In this document: piece by piece, positions 24,293 through 37,929 of the stretch
Position numbering within the stretch: position 1 is the stretch's first letter
Layout of the letters: every line of letters starts with the position of its first letter
Assembly: GCF_945859705.1 (NCBI RefSeq)
Contig: NC_079136.1
Location: 5,869,501 to 5,933,500, forward strand
Reading direction: 5' to 3'
Length of the DNA: 64,000 nt
Source: Episyrphus balteatus
Lineage: Eukaryota; Arthropoda; Insecta; Diptera; Syrphidae
Notes under the pieces: generated by a model
Told to the model about the DNA's origin: nothing
The model's database searches: none
The model's input: the letters and a program-made list of their open reading frames with translations, nothing else
Made by a program: the position numbers and the translations under genes

Positions 24293-24964
24293 CAGGGCTG
24301 CCAGAAATCATGATTTAGCATGATTTTCATGTTTTTTGAACTAAAATCATGTTTTAATGTTTTCGTGCCCAAAATTCGTGTTTTTTTTTTTCCATCCATG
24401 AGGAAAATCTTTATAATCTTTTTGTAAACCAACAATCTCTTTCACTAGGTGAACTGTTATTTTTAAAAAGTCATTCAATACCTACATGAAGTATGTATAT
24501 ATGAAATAAACCTTAAATGAGTACAAATTATAAACTTATTTATGTTTTCAAGTTTTATTCCCGCCATTTTTGTAATTTAAGTTATAACAACAATGGCCAC
24601 GTTTTGAAAAAAAGTGGGAAAATTACAAAAGCAAATAATTATTTTTTCCTACAAAGGACAATTTTTCCCGAAAAAAAAAAAACTTTAAATGTTTTGAAGT
24701 CAGATTTAAAAAATGAGTTTGAAAATATTCACTTTAAGAATTTTTGCAAAAAGTACCCTGTGTAGTTATACCTTTGATACTTTATTAATACTATTTTCTA
24801 AAATGAACTCGAAATAATTTGTTTTATTCCCCCCTAGTCTGAATAAAAAAACCTAGAGGTTGTTCATTTTCTTTCAAATTTTGTTTTTTTTTTATAAATC
24901 ATGTTTTTTGAAGTGAAATTATGTTTTTTATCATGTTTTTTTAAATTTCGAAATGGCAGCACTG
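24293..24964. mobile_element. hAT-type MITE with 8-bp target duplication
   Basis: The ends CAGGGCTGCCA and TGGCAGCACTG form an imperfect terminal inverted repeat. The 8-bp sequence CTACAACT lies directly outside both ends (24285-24292 and 24965-24972), a perfect duplication diagnostic of hAT-type insertion. Both subterminal regions are crowded with TCATGTTTTT/ATCATG words, as hAT subterminal binding repeats often are. The 672-bp body has no transposase; the 82-codon frame at 24517 shows no hAT motif. Confidence 0.88.
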
Positions 24965-24972
24965 CTACAACT

Positions 24973-26231
24973 CTAAAAACACCATTTCACCTGAAATATT
25001 TTTATGTCTCAACAAACTACTTAGATTCTTGGTTTTTGTCGTAAATGAGCATTTTTCACAATTTTCATTAGGATACCTATCATTTTTGTGTCAATTTGTT
25101 TAAGTACCTACTAATGTGAATTTTATCTTTAAAAAAAAAAAAAAGCTAACTTCAAACATAAATCATACATTTCAACAAAATCTTGTAAGAGATTGTTTAA
25201 GAAAAAAGTATTCAAGTAAGAGTTTTTGTAGATTCTTTGATTTATCTACAACTTTATATTTTTTTGCGGTTGAGAGGTAGGTACTTTTACCAGATATTGT
25301 TTAGAATCCCATTTTTTTTTTTCATGATGACAACGAAAATTGGATGCAGCTAAAATTGCAAGAAGTTTATTTACCTTTTAGAATTTAGGCACAATTTATT
25401 TACTCTCCATTAAATTGAAAGTCCCCATTAAAAATTAGCCAAATCACATAAAAATTTTAAAATTTACTTTTTTTCAGAGCTCGAAATTTCTTATAATTGG
25501 ATGTATGTATTATTCAAGCTCTGAACAGTTGCGAATATTATTTGGGTTGAGGTTGTTCTCCACTTGATGAGTCCAACTTTTTTTCATTAAATTGGTGCGT
25601 CGATTTTCAAATTCTTAACGTATTCAATATATAAACCTACGAAAAATTAAAAGTTTTCAAAAAAAGTAAAATTTTGAAAAAAAGCTTTTTATACCATTTT
25701 TGGATATTTTTCCTAATTTTGAATTTTTTTGTTTTTTCTTGGTTTATCTAAAACTTAAACGATATTTATCAATAAAATATTCAAATAAACTCAAAATAAT
25801 TTGATTTTGCTCATAAAAAAGTTCAAAGAAGTAAGTCATTTAGACATGCAGAAATATGGTGTTTTATTTCATCTCAAAAATTCAAACCCTCACAACAGAA
25901 AAACTGCTTGATGAATAAGTCTGAAAATTTGCATATTAATTTCAGGTATATCAAGCTTCAATAATTAAGCCTCAGTTTAATCTTATCATCCATCGAAATT
26001 AAATATCGGTAAATTTTCAAAAAAAAAACCGTAAAAATGCTTACTTTGATAGCTTTTCTTAATTAATCTAAAAAATAAGAAAACAATTAGTTCAACAAAG
26101 CAAACTTAATTTCTTTGTAGAGAATTGAATGAAGTTTTTAAATGTGCCCTTAAATATTCTGTACAGTGATCCGTTGTTGAGATATTGATAGTCAAAGTCA
26201 AAAGTATGGTTTTTGGTTTGATGACTGATAT
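24973..26231. other. AT-rich non-coding stretch
   Basis: No gene or element boundary recognised. Long A/T homopolymers are frequent. Confidence 0.4.
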
Positions 26232-27263
26232 TGCCTCAAGTAGCACAAAAGTCTAAGATACACCAAAATATTTGGTGTATTTTTTGCACTTTCGTGATTT
26301 GCATTTTGAATATAAAAAATACACCATTTTCTCGTATAAAATAAACTCCGGTGGTTAAAAAAATATACCGATTTTGGTGTATAAATGGCACTAGTGGTAT
26401 ATTAAATGATCTGTTTTTGGTGAAAATTATCCCTTTGAAATTGAAAAATACACAATAAATCTATGGATAAAATACACCATTTAAATTATTCTGATTTAAA
26501 ATTTGAACCAAAGTTTATTTTTTATCTCAAACAGTTTGATGAATTCTAATTCACACCATTTCTTATGAAATAAATGAAAATGAATTTTTATTCACTTTCA
26601 TAATATTGCCATAAGAAACCAATGGTTAAATATGATTTTGTTTGCCAAATTTTAAAACGAAACACATTCTATCTACTAATTTTAGATGCTACCCCCTCTA
26701 AAAATCGAGCGCTTCAAAAATGTCAGTGAATTAATGATTTTTTTTTCGATTTTAAGAATCCATTTTTCAAAAATTATAATTTTTGTGTTGTTTTACATTT
26801 TTTTAAGAAAAGTTATTTTATAATGAATCGAAAAAACTAAGAATGCGGGACTATTAGGTCGATAAATATACTATTTTAATAAAATAATTAATCGCTGTCT
26901 TCTATTTTTAAATGGCGTCCATTGAAAAATATGGCGTCTCCCACATATGCATTTTGGTGAATTTTATGTCCACAGGGTGTGCTTCCTACACCAAACAGAG
27001 TGTACAAAATAAACCGTTTTGGTTGATTTCAGAATCAAATAATTTTATGCACCATTAATGGTATATTATAAAAACAACTGAATATCGGTGTATTTTTTGC
27101 ACGGAATCTTAAAAAAATGTTGAAATTTTGTACAGAAAAGACAGTGGTATAATTTTTATACCACTAATTTTAAGAAATACACCATATTTTTTCAATTTTC
27201 TCAATTTTACACCAAAATTAATGAATTTACACCAATTTATACACAAGTGTGCTACTTGAGGCA
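26232..27263. mobile_element. TIR element with TGCCTCAAGTAGCACA ends and TACACCA repeats
   Basis: A perfect inverted repeat, TGCCTCAAGTAGCACA at 26232 and its complement ending at 27263, bounds about 1.03 kb. Inside, the motif TACACCA or its complement TGGTGTA occurs many times, dense near both ends (26259-26480 and 26985-27240). That looks like subterminal protein-binding repeats of a DNA transposon. I found no clear target duplication and no transposase frame. Superfamily undetermined. Confidence 0.65.
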
Positions 27264-28639
27264 GTTCAAAAAAAAATCGTAGAAGTTTGAAACAAAATAA
27301 ATCTTAAAGCCTAATGAATATGCTTTCCAAAAATAATAATCATTTTATCAGAAAAAATGTTCCCACTTTCTTAAGAGAAAAGTAAAAACAAACAAAAATT
27401 TAAAAATTTTTGCTTTTTAACAGTCCCAACGATTTAGCTATTTTACCGTTAGAAAGAAAATATTTTAACATTTAATCCTAAAACAAGAAGAATAGAGCTT
27501 TCAACTGCTTTTTATTTTGTCATGATGGGATCATTTTTCACTGAGATACAGCCTATCGAAAATCACAAAAAAAAATCACGATTTTTTTTTTGTTCCCTTA
27601 ATTTTTTGGGCTAGTGTATTATCCGCTATATTTTCATCTGTTTCACCATGTGGATTTCGATGTGAACCCAGTATAAAAATCTTTTCATCCAATCTTCACC
27701 GATGCTAAATTTACTTTCTGGAATGTGTTAATTAGGAAATTTAATGCAATAAAATTATAAAAATATAAAAATAGAAGTTAAACCTAATTTACATAGTAAA
27801 AACTTCATTTTAACTATCGATTATGATCAATTTCAAAATTTTAAATGATATTTAAGTTTCAATACATGAAATAAAATTAATTTTGAATGAAAAATAATTC
27901 ATAATTTCAAGGCAAATTAATGATCAATTTGAAGCAGCGCAAATTTATTCATATGTTACAAAAAAAAAATTAACGGACAAAAATGTTCCACATACGCCAC
28001 AGTGACCATTTAATTTAAAACTCTAAAAAGTAAAAAAAAAATAATATCTGTTTCTAAAACCACAAAAAGAAATAAGCTAGTAGTAAGTTTGAATTTTTCA
28101 TTCAGTTTTTTCTCAAAAAACTTCAAATTATTTTTATTCCTGTCGATAAAGAACTTTTGCACAGGAATGGTGAAAATTAAAGTTTCGTGAGTGTAAGCCT
28201 TTAGTTGGTCTTTATATATTATTAAGATACAATATGATCTATTTTAACTTAGTTTGATGCAGGTATTTTAGACATTTAGAATCCAGGGTCTCATAAAATT
28301 CAGGCTATCTACAAGAGAAATCTTTTGTTAAATAGTTTTGCAATATTTTTTGCAACACAGCACAGATAAATTATTAAAGAGACTTGTTCTGGTCACTTAA
28401 ACGATGAGGCATTTTTTTGACAAGCAAAATGATTAATTCAAAAACAATATTTATACTCATGTTATCTGTCCATAGGTATCCAAATCCAAATATCTTATAA
28501 ATTGAATTATATCTTCACACATCTTGTAACCTTCATAAAAATGACCAAAACCGAAATAAAAAAAAAAAGTAATAACAAATCTAACAAACTTCAACTTAAG
28601 AAAAGACACTTAAATCTTTCTTCATTCAATATCCTCAAC
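27264..28639. other. AT-rich non-coding stretch
   Basis: Contains one copy of the dispersed 22-nt motif (27985-28007). At about 27596-27621, TTTTTTGGGCTAGTGTAT resembles the inner-to-outer end of a Tc1-type terminus, but no partner was found. No gene. Confidence 0.4.
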
Positions 28640-29990
28640 ACTCACTTCAAATTCAGCTACAAAACATTTCCTTTATAGAATCCCTGCTGACCATCAATAA
28701 AATGCGGGAATAATGTACACAAACAGAAAATAAAAACCCATATAAAGAACAACCATAGTATGTTTCTTTTTGAATAAACATACATTTAAAAGCTTCCTAT
28801 ACCACCTAAGAGGCCCTCTATCATCAATAAAAGAAAATACAAGAAAAAAAAAGCACAAGCAGGATATAAGGACCCGGCAATATATATCTGAAAAGAAAAC
28901 ACAACTCAGGGATACAAAAGGCACACACAGAGGAAAAATAAACTGACAACCTGTCAATTTGCCTTTGCCATTCAATGTACTTTCTCTCTCAAACTAGCCA
29001 CGTACAGAGAAGAGTACAGAGACGAAGACACACAATAGGTGATCCACATCAACTTGGGTATCGATTTGAAGTAGATTAACTCAGTCTACATAGCAAAGTA
29101 GACCTTCTATCATAAAGTAGAGATATACTTTTCAATTTGGAACAAGGTAACCGAGTTATGATGAGTTGCAAGTTCCAACACCAAACTCTCCCAGGTAACC
29201 AGAGGTAGCACTCGTGAACTTATTTTGCAGCATCATCTCTTTCTCTCTCTCTTTTATAAAAACAGTTCTGCGGCAGATTAACCATAGAAACTCCAGTCTT
29301 TTTCATGATGGAATTGGAAAGGCAGCTAATCTTGCAAACATCCATCCATAAGTCCGCATATAACTAACTCTCGTGCTCGTCCTCATTGCTAGCTACATCG
29401 ATCGCATCCCATATACAACACTCTGGGAAATTATCCTTTGCTCCTTTTTATATGCTAAGGATATTCAAGTTGCAGGAAAAGTAGGGTATTTCATGGATAC
29501 AGCTTTCTTTTTTTTCTTTTTTTTGCTTTTGTGATGCAAAAAAACTTCAAAACACACACAAGGCATGCAAAACAGAAAATAATGTTCTTGAAAATGCTTC
29601 CCTATTTTTGTTGTGCCAACATAGAGTAGTTTTCTCTGCTCCTATACTATGTTTGTTTGTGCGTTTCGAACGTGCCCCAGTTGAATGGGCTCCATACATA
29701 CATTTATCTTATGTTCATTTATATAGCAGCTTGTGAAATAGTCATGGAGATGGCTCGGTTTTTATTTTCATTTTCTTCTGTGGAAAATGACAATTGAAAG
29801 CAACAATCACAGCAATATTTCAATGCACTCGGTTGCACCAAGTACTTCATTATGGAAGAGAGCACGGTGAACAACGACCGACAACGACCATACGATACGA
29901 TACGAAATACGATAAAATATATACTCAGTCAGGGCCGTATTTTAACCTCCAGGCTAAAATGTTGTTTTGTGTTGTATTTTGAATTATGAG
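28640..29990. promoter_or_regulatory. Low-repeat, GC-balanced island; candidate regulatory region
   Basis: Unique within the window and compositionally more balanced, with pyrimidine (CT)n at 29237-29254 and a short ACGAT array at 29890-29920. No domain was found in its short frames. It may be a regulatory module or an untranslated exon of the receptor gene; inference only. Confidence 0.22.
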
Positions 29991-32900
29991 AGATAAATAT
30001 GCGTTCATCTGTATATTTTAGCAAGAGTCTAAATTAGTGGACGGATTTGCTTTTAAATTTGGTTGTAAGATTAGAAATTAGAGTTTTTTTTTTCAATTAG
30101 CTCATCATTAATAACAGAAAATAATTTTCATATTTTAATTTAGGTTCTGGCAATGTTATTTTAATTTTACATTATGTTGAATTCTAACTTTTTTAGTACA
30201 GATACTTTCTAGAACATTTTGAAAAACATCATGGGTTCCGCTACCCCTCATTATAAAAAAAATTGCAAACAAAATTTTAGAGCTCAGCAGAGACGCCATC
30301 CGTCCGGGTATCTGGATATTTGTAGCATTTAAAAATCTTTAAAACTTTTACTTGCTCAAGAATTGGTTTCGTGTCAAAAAAATTTAGAAGTTTTAATCAA
30401 AACTAACATTAAGATGATAGAGAAGTCCAAAAAAGTGGGTTTCATCATGACGTCCGTCGCACATGGGAGTATTTCTATGAAAAAGCTGGACAAAATTATT
30501 TTTTGAAGTAAAACAATTTATTTTTGCTAGAAATTATTATTTATGCAATGAAAGGCTGTTTTATGTAAATAAGTTGAAAAACTTTAAAAACGCTCGTGAT
30601 AAGAAAAACTAAAAAAAATAGTAGGTATGAAATTTCATACACCCAAAATGTGAAATATTAAAATATTTAAAATATTAGAGCTTCTAGAAAGAAACTATTG
30701 TGATTTTTAGGATAAGTAAATCCAAATGCATCAAGTTCAATAACAAAAATTTCCGGAAAATATTGACAACCAGTAAAAAAAAACGTAGGGCGTATGAGTG
30801 TTTTTTACTCAAAGTTAAAATTTCATTTGCAAATTATTTTGTGAATCGCAAAAATTCGCACCCAAATTTTTGATATTAAATTAAAAGAATAGTCAAAATT
30901 ATCATAAATCTATGTATCGAAGCAGAATAGTAAGGTATACTTTAACAAAGCACTTAGACTTAAAAAAAAAAAAGCAATAAAAATATCTATAATGTGGCTG
31001 ACTCTTTTCCCACTGTCAAAAAACATTTAATATTTCCAAAACTACTCTTTAATTACTATTCAATACCTGCAATTTTATTTATCATTTGAAAATTTTATGT
31101 TTAAAAGCACACTCGCTCACAATCAATCTCCTAACAATACTCACCAAATCACCAAGAATTAAAAAAAAATTTCCAGAAAATTAACAGCTGACTTTGAACT
31201 TGTTTTTCTCTCACCAAACACCTTACCACAAAAATAAAGAAGTGCATAATATGAGCCCATGTATATTAACCATCCGCTTTGTAAAAAAAATTAATTCAAA
31301 ATTTTGATTTTAAGAAAATCGACTTTTGTCCAACTTTTTGACCTGAATACTTCTATGTGCGTCGGTCTGTACGTATGTGCGTTTATGCATATATCTGTTC
31401 AAGTAGCTACAGCCTAAATTAGTAGACGGATTTTCTTGAAATTTGGTACAGATGTTTTTTTTTTTCGTAATTTCCAAGGTTGTTTTTTTTATTTTGTTTT
31501 TTAATATCTGGCTTAGAACGTGTACCTCCCATAAATTTGTGAGTCATTGCAAATTTCTCTAACGATTTTGATTAAACTTTTCATACGAAATATTCAAACA
31601 AATTGCAATAAAACTGCATTTCTATTTTTTCTCAAAAAAGACAAATAACAAAAAAAATGTATTTAACAAAAATTTGGTCTCCATGTCGACTCTTAACCTA
31701 TATTAACAAAATCAAAGCTGCTATTGCGATAGCTGCTTTCTATTACTCCGCTTTTCTACTGTGTACAACAGTTGCGATTGCTCTTCAATATAGCTGCTCA
31801 TTGCTCAGGCCCCAGTCTTACAAAAATTCGTACCCAATCTAATTTGCAGTGTTATTGTTTTTCTTATACAATAGGAAGCGATCAAGAAAACAGTAATAAG
31901 AGTAAAAATGTTATATGACCTTAAAGATTTCACTGCTTTTATGAGCAAAACTCTTCTCTGTTCTTTGTGACTTCACTGATCTTTTTCAGAAAATGTTTTA
32001 AAATGAATTTAAATCAGTACAACTTTGTTCAATCTATTTGTCTAATCCTACTGCATTTGTTAGGTTATTTAGAAAAATGAAACCAAATTGTATTTAAAAA
32101 AAAATTTCAGTTGGACTTTAGCTGTCGGTCGATTGAAACCTAATTTTTTCCAAATCCGTTTTCGTTTCCGGAAATAATGGAAATGTTAAAAAATGAATTA
32201 AAATGATTAATTCATTTTTATTTTTCAAAAAATAAATATTATTATCTCTGTCAAATACTTTTTTTTTAATTATGTTATCTAAAATATATACATTCTTGGG
32301 AAAACGTATTTTGTTCAGGTTTTTCATATAGGTAGTATTTACTATTACTCATAAAAGAACACCGAGAATAACAAAAAAAAGAAAACCTGTCAAAAATATT
32401 ACACCATTTCCCTAGTTCCTGGGAATGTACATATATTTGAATATAATATATTTTTTCACTTGAAATCTGTAAAATTCAAAAAAAAAAACATACAACCGAA
32501 AAATTGGATTTCACGGAACTTTGTATAATTTATAAAGGGTGGATTTCTACTCCGATATCATAAATATTTATGAATTAATTTTTAGAACTTTCGATAGTCG
32601 CTACATTTGCTCATTTCTTCCTCGGAGTATTTTTGCAAACACCTTTGAAATTTGTTTAAAAACTGTTTGTACGGTTTTTGATTACCAACTTTACTTTCGT
32701 ACTTTTATAGTTTTTTTACAGCAAATTAAAGAGTGACATCATCCTTAAAATCTTATTTGGTAAACACTTATGTATTTCTTAGAGGGAATTTCCTTTTTTT
32801 TTTGATTAATTTCTTGTTAATTGGACAGTGTTATAACATTATTACCCTCATTGCGGATTGCGATGTACAACTTTCAATTAATATTTGATAAAACTCAAGT

Positions 32901-33244
32901 TTCGATATCTTATTACTTAATTAATAAGAGTTTTGAAAAAAGCAAATAAAAAGTTGTCAAATGAAAAGCTGACCAGTTTACACTAAGGGAAAAAACAACA
33001 AGGAAACCACGTTGACTTATCAAATCATAATCATATTAGAATGAAACCCATTGAAAAATTAAGTGAATATGATAAAAATGAAAGGAAAAATAAATTAAGA
33101 GCGAGCCGAGTTCGGGAAGTGGGTGGGTTGAGTTTTTAATGGTAAAAAATGGTATATCTCGTTTTCCGGCAAAGTTGTAGGTAATAAAAAGGTCTATAAC
33201 TTTTGTATCAACAATTTTTTCACATAACCTCAAAATTTAGGTGA
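29991..33244. other. AT-rich non-coding stretch with a duplicated repeat fragment
   Basis: Two related fragments, at about 30024-30072 and 31405-31453, share the pattern CTAAATTAGT(G/A)GACGGATTT followed by AAATTTGGT. They are probably eroded pieces of one dispersed repeat. The remainder is homopolymer-rich and shows no gene, RNA or element boundary. Confidence 0.45.
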
Positions 33245-34280
33245 AAAATTAAAAAAAAATCATGTGTGCAATTCACACGTGGTAGAAGTGAAACCTTAAA
33301 AAAAAAATAGAAAAAATCTACCTATTTTTATTCTATCACCTTCAAATCCATGTTTTTTATATGACAACATATATAAATTTTATATCATCTGAAAGCTTAT
33401 TGTCTAAGCTAAAAATATATATATCGATCAGATCTATGAGACATCTACAAAAAGAGCTAGAATTTTTTGAACTCGATCAATTTCCATCAAGAAAAGCGAA
33501 AAACACGTATTTTTATCTTCTCACGCTATTAAATCCATTTTCTTCCCTAACAACCTATAACAACCTACACCATCTGAAAGCTTATTGTCTTAGCTCAAAA
33601 TATATACATATATCGATCAAGTCTATGAGACATCTACAAAAAGAGCTAGAATTTTTTAAACTCGATGAAATTTCATCAAAAAAAGCAAAAAAAACATTTA
33701 TTTTTATGTTCTCATGCTATTAAATCAATTTTTTTGTTTGACAACCTATAAAAAATTTTATACCATGTGAAAGCTTATTGTTTCATAATGATGCATAAAT
33801 CTTATTTCAAAGATGTCTACAAGAGAAGTTAGAATTTTTAAAGTCAACCATGTCAAATTTCCAGACTGAGATTACGGTACTTCCTACACTGGTAGCTGGT
33901 CATCGCCAACAGATCTCCACAGGTGTTTTGAGGTATTTTTCAATTTTTTTCAATTTAAGATTGTGTAACTTGTAGAGCACGTATGATGTGTGATATATCA
34001 AATAAAAGGTTATGTTATCAGCATGCGTATTAAAGTTAAATCAAATTTGTATGTGCACTAGATCAAAAGATATAACGTGTGTTGGAAAAGAACATCTTTT
34101 TACCGTTATCTCCGAATTTTGAATATGAAATTAATTGAAACTTTGTACAATTATAATTTATTTAATTACCTATCTACAGTACAAATTTCATTCATCTATC
34201 TATTAAAACAAAAAAGTTATAACAAGTTGAAGTCGTGTCGCGTTTTCGTTTCATCTTGTTTCAAATCACTACGATACTAA
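33245..34280 (+). repeat. Dispersed ~190-bp-unit repeat family, copy B (three tandem units)
   Basis: It opens with ATCATGTGTGCAATTCACAC and GTGGTAGAAGTGAAACCTT. Three tandem units follow, marked by (C/G)TGAAAGCTTATTGT at about 33390, 33577 and 33769, a spacing of 187-192 bp. Each unit includes GACATCTACAAAAAGAGCTA or a close variant. The tail has ACGGTACTTCC, AGATCTCCACAGGTGTTTTG and GTGTGATATATCAAA. Copies A (7044-7810, minus) and C (39985-40640) share unit and tail. The internally repetitive 120-codon frame at 33361-33723 arises from the DNA repeat and is not a gene. Confidence 0.75.
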
Positions 34281-35400
34281 AGAAGTTTTCACTTCAAAAA
34301 ACGAGTTTTTTCTTTTTTATTTTTATATTTTTCAAAAAAAAAGTTTTTTTTACGAAATTTGGTGACAACTTATTTTATTATGTCTCAAATACACTGTAAT
34401 TTATTTGATTTAAAATATTTATTTTTTCACCTTATTTTGACTAAATACCAAAAAAACATCCAAAATTTTCAATCGAAAATTCACGTGTCAAAATATCAAC
34501 ATTTTTCAAAAAGTCGGTGAGCATTTTGTTCGTTGAAATATCTACTTTCAGATGGTGAAAGAAAAAATTTACATTTGTACACTATAGTACATTTTCTCGG
34601 AAAATGCAAAAAAATTAAAAAAGCTTGAATTCGAAAATTTTTTATTATCATTATTTAAAATTTTGGCCTATTTATTAAAATTTACACTTTACAAATTAGT
34701 AATAAAAAGCTGGTGGCTGGAATGTGGTCAAATTTTAATTTCGTTCAGTTTTAGCCATGGGAACTATTAAAAAAACCATAAAACCCTGTTTTGGTCCATG
34801 GAAGTCGGTTTTGTTTTTAGATAAAAATGATTATTTCGGTAAAATATTGTCTAAATGATCTAAAAAAAATTCTCCATGAAAAAAAAAAATGGATCCAAAT
34901 AGGTCTTTGAAATGTTCATTTTCTTTGGTTTCATTAAGAGCACTGTGGTGTATGCGTAACTTTTTTTCAATTGAAAGTAAGTAGAGCTAAATTTGTGACC
35001 AAAAAGGTACACAACCAATATTTTCTGGAAATTTACTTTTTCAAAATGATAAAAATGTACCACAAGGATATGAAAAATTAAAAAACAAATACTTAACAAT
35101 TTTTACTACATACATCCATTTTTTGAAAACTTCTTTCACAAAGACAATAAAGCCAAAGAAACAAAAGTGGTTTGCAATTATAAGATAAAATGGTGAGCGC
35201 ATCATTTTTGGGAGCCACTAGTATAAAGTGATATTAATTTCAAGGATTTTAACTTAAATTAAAACCTCAAATAATCTACTTTCATTTATATTTAATTTCA
35301 TAAAACAAGAAAGACAAATTAAAACACTACATTATCTTCCCAAAAAAAATTTTTCTTCCTTTTGCCAAAAAAAACAAAAACTACAAACAGTTTTCTTCAT
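34281..35400. other. AT-rich stretch with a partial AACCGACTTCC element
   Basis: At 34706-34810 the sequence from GGTGGCTGGAATGTGGTC to CATGGAAGTCGGTT matches the right half of the elements at 22242-22477 and 49855-50065; the left half is missing. One copy of the 22-nt motif lies at 34940-34960. Nothing else recognised. Confidence 0.5.
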
Positions 35401-37400
35401 ATCCTTCCGCAATTATTTTAATTAAAGCCCCAAGAAATCTGTACACAAATACGACCCTGGCTCTGATGTGCACAGGTTGCGTTCATTATACCTACATATC
35501 TACTCGTATATATAGACATATCCACATTATTATTTGTATGTTTTGATAGTGCACCTGAGTATTTTTTCCTCAACAATAACACGATAAAAATTCAACTGGT
35601 GATGCGGTCCGGATGGATAGCAAAGATTTCCCGCTACCATACTCCTCTTCCCATTGTATTCCACACAACTTGCACCAAACTCTCATCACAATTCATATGG
35701 GGCACTTTCTACTTCCCAAAGAGGCCGCAACACATACAACACATCTAGATTTGTATTATTATTTTTTTTTTTTCATCCTTCTATAGTGGGCCTGGAATCC
35801 TTCCTCTCCTATGTGTATGATGGTGGTCCCAATGGTGCGCCGTGTGCAAATAACCTTTCTCCCGGCAAAAAAACAAACTCTGAAGAGGAGGACGAACACA
35901 TTACCGTAATATGTTGACAATTTTCAAACCAAAGCTGGAGGTCGCATTGGGTGGTGGGAGAATGATGATACTGGGAATGGGTGGAGTTGGGTTGGGGGGT
36001 TTTAGTGAGTAGTCGTGTCCCCATTTAAATGAATACCATTATGAATACTTCAATAGCTGCTATAAAGGCGGCCACCACCACGTTACAAACAATAACCCCA
36101 GCAACACATTTGTTTTGCAAGATGATGTTCATGATGATGATGATGATGGTGATGAGAGTTCACCTCGGCTTGGTGCTGGTGTGATGGTGGTACTATTTGT
36201 TGCAATATAAGGCAGCATCATCACAGCACACTGCGGGTGTCCTTCGAGGGGGTGGTGGAAGGGGTGGGTGGTAGTGGTTGGAAGGCGTGTTAGTGGTTGT
36301 ATGAAAATGAATATTTGCTCACGGAACATGAGGCTTTTGGGCTCATATATGTGAGTGGCAAATGAAAATGTACAAGCATCATATTCACCATCCTCCTTTA
36401 AACCACATTGTGCTGCTTGTCGGTTGTACTGGAATGAGGCATGAAGAACGACGATGATGATGACAAGTAGGAGTGTCAATGGGTTAATGCATCTTCTTTT
36501 TTTGCACGAAATTTTTTGTTTGTATAAAAACAAAATAAAAAGGATAAAACACAAATTTCTGTGTGGTTGGTGTGAGCCTTACTTCTGCGAGAGTTGTTCT
36601 GTTTCGACACACATCAGGAATACCCACTTACCCCAGTATTGTTTGCTTTTGGAACAATATTAAATGTACAATCCGAACTCATACTGATTCAAGTGGGTTA
36701 TATTTTCTCGGACTTTGATGGGGATATCCGAGTGTGAGTGTCCTTTTTTTTTCATCATGTGTGTTGCTTACCCGCTTAATGTGCAGAAAAGGACTTCATC
36801 TCACATATCCAATGGTGAAAGTTTTCCTTAACAAAATTGTGTACTTTCGGATATAAATACACACCATACACGAAAATGGGGGGGGATAGCATCGTAAAAA
36901 AAAGCAAAAGATTAAAGGATAAAAAGGACGAAGTGATGAAGTGAATGCATTTTAACCAGAAATGGGAGGTTTTTTCCTCTTTAGTTTTATTATTTTTTTG
37001 TTTTTTATATCTTCTTAATGAAAACTCTGATTTGAATGGCCAAATGGGAGAGTAGTATAGTAACCCCAAATGGTCAGAATTTTTAATCCCTTTCAGGGAA
37101 ATCTCCACAAACTCTGGGCTGAAAATCAAATCAAATAATCTTGTTCTTTTTTTTTTTCGTTTTGATGTAGATTTCCATCCTTTAATAAATATACACACGA
37201 GGAAGGAGTTTTTTGTAGGTTGTAATATTGAGTGTTGGATGAAAGAGAGTTGTGTGTTCTAATTTTTTTTTTGGGAAATATATTTTTGGGAATTTGTACA
37301 AGCCCAAGGAGATTTAGTGGAAAATGATATTATTATTTTTGGGTGATTTGTTTATATGTATGTGGAGCAACCACCACACAACCAAACATATAGTATATAT
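35401..37400. promoter_or_regulatory. Low-repeat, GC-balanced island; candidate regulatory or untranslated-exon region
   Basis: The most GC-balanced block upstream of the receptor, with no sequence shared with other parts of the window. It includes a (GAT)n tract at 36121-36155, G-rich stretches near 35940-36000 and 36240-36290, and blocks such as GGCGGCCACCACCACGTTAC at 36067. Frames of 141 codons (36129-36554, minus) and 140 codons (36776-37198, minus) overlap simple repeats and have no recognisable domain, so I do not call genes. Composition suggests a constrained or young unique region; its role is inference. Confidence 0.28.
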
Positions 37401-37929
37401 TGAGTTAGCAACTTTTTGCACTTAGACAGAAATCCCTTAAATCTAAATACTTTGGGGGGTTTTCTCCGAAATTTTATTGAGATTCATGTTTGTATATTTT
37501 TTAACGGAGGTTGTTTTTTGGTTAATTGGACTTGTATTCCTGAGAGATATAAACTGGAAGTACCTTTTTGCTTTTTCAATAATAAATTCGTATTTGGAGA
37601 GTTATGATTTTTTAAGAAAAATATTTTCATGTTTCATGTTAAAATTGGCTTTTAAGATTCAATATGAAAAGCTTATTGGGTTTTCGGAATATTGAGTACA
37701 TTGCAGATAAATGGAAACAAGAAATCCTTTACGAAAATGATTTACATTAATAGTCCAGTCAAATAGTGTTCTAAAAAAGATTTCAAATGGATGGTTATAG
37801 CGTATAATTGTTTGAAGTGGCTTATTATAATGTTATGTTATTTAGGGTATAATAAACAATAATCTGAAGCTGATCAAAAAATCATTTTCAGGTCGCAAAT
37901 ATAAGAAACCGCTAAAATAAGAGAGGGGG

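Noticed and set aside
33361..33723. 120-codon internally repeated frame
   Set aside because: The protein repeat mirrors the ~190-bp DNA repeat units of a dispersed non-coding family.
36129..36554. 141-codon minus-strand frame with a hydrophobic stretch and a serine run
   Set aside because: The serine run comes from a (GAT)n tract, other parts are low complexity, no domain or splice context was seen, and the opposite strand is equally open in places.
36776..37198. 140-codon minus-strand frame
   Set aside because: Lys/Phe/Ser-rich composition typical of random AT-rich frames; no motif.
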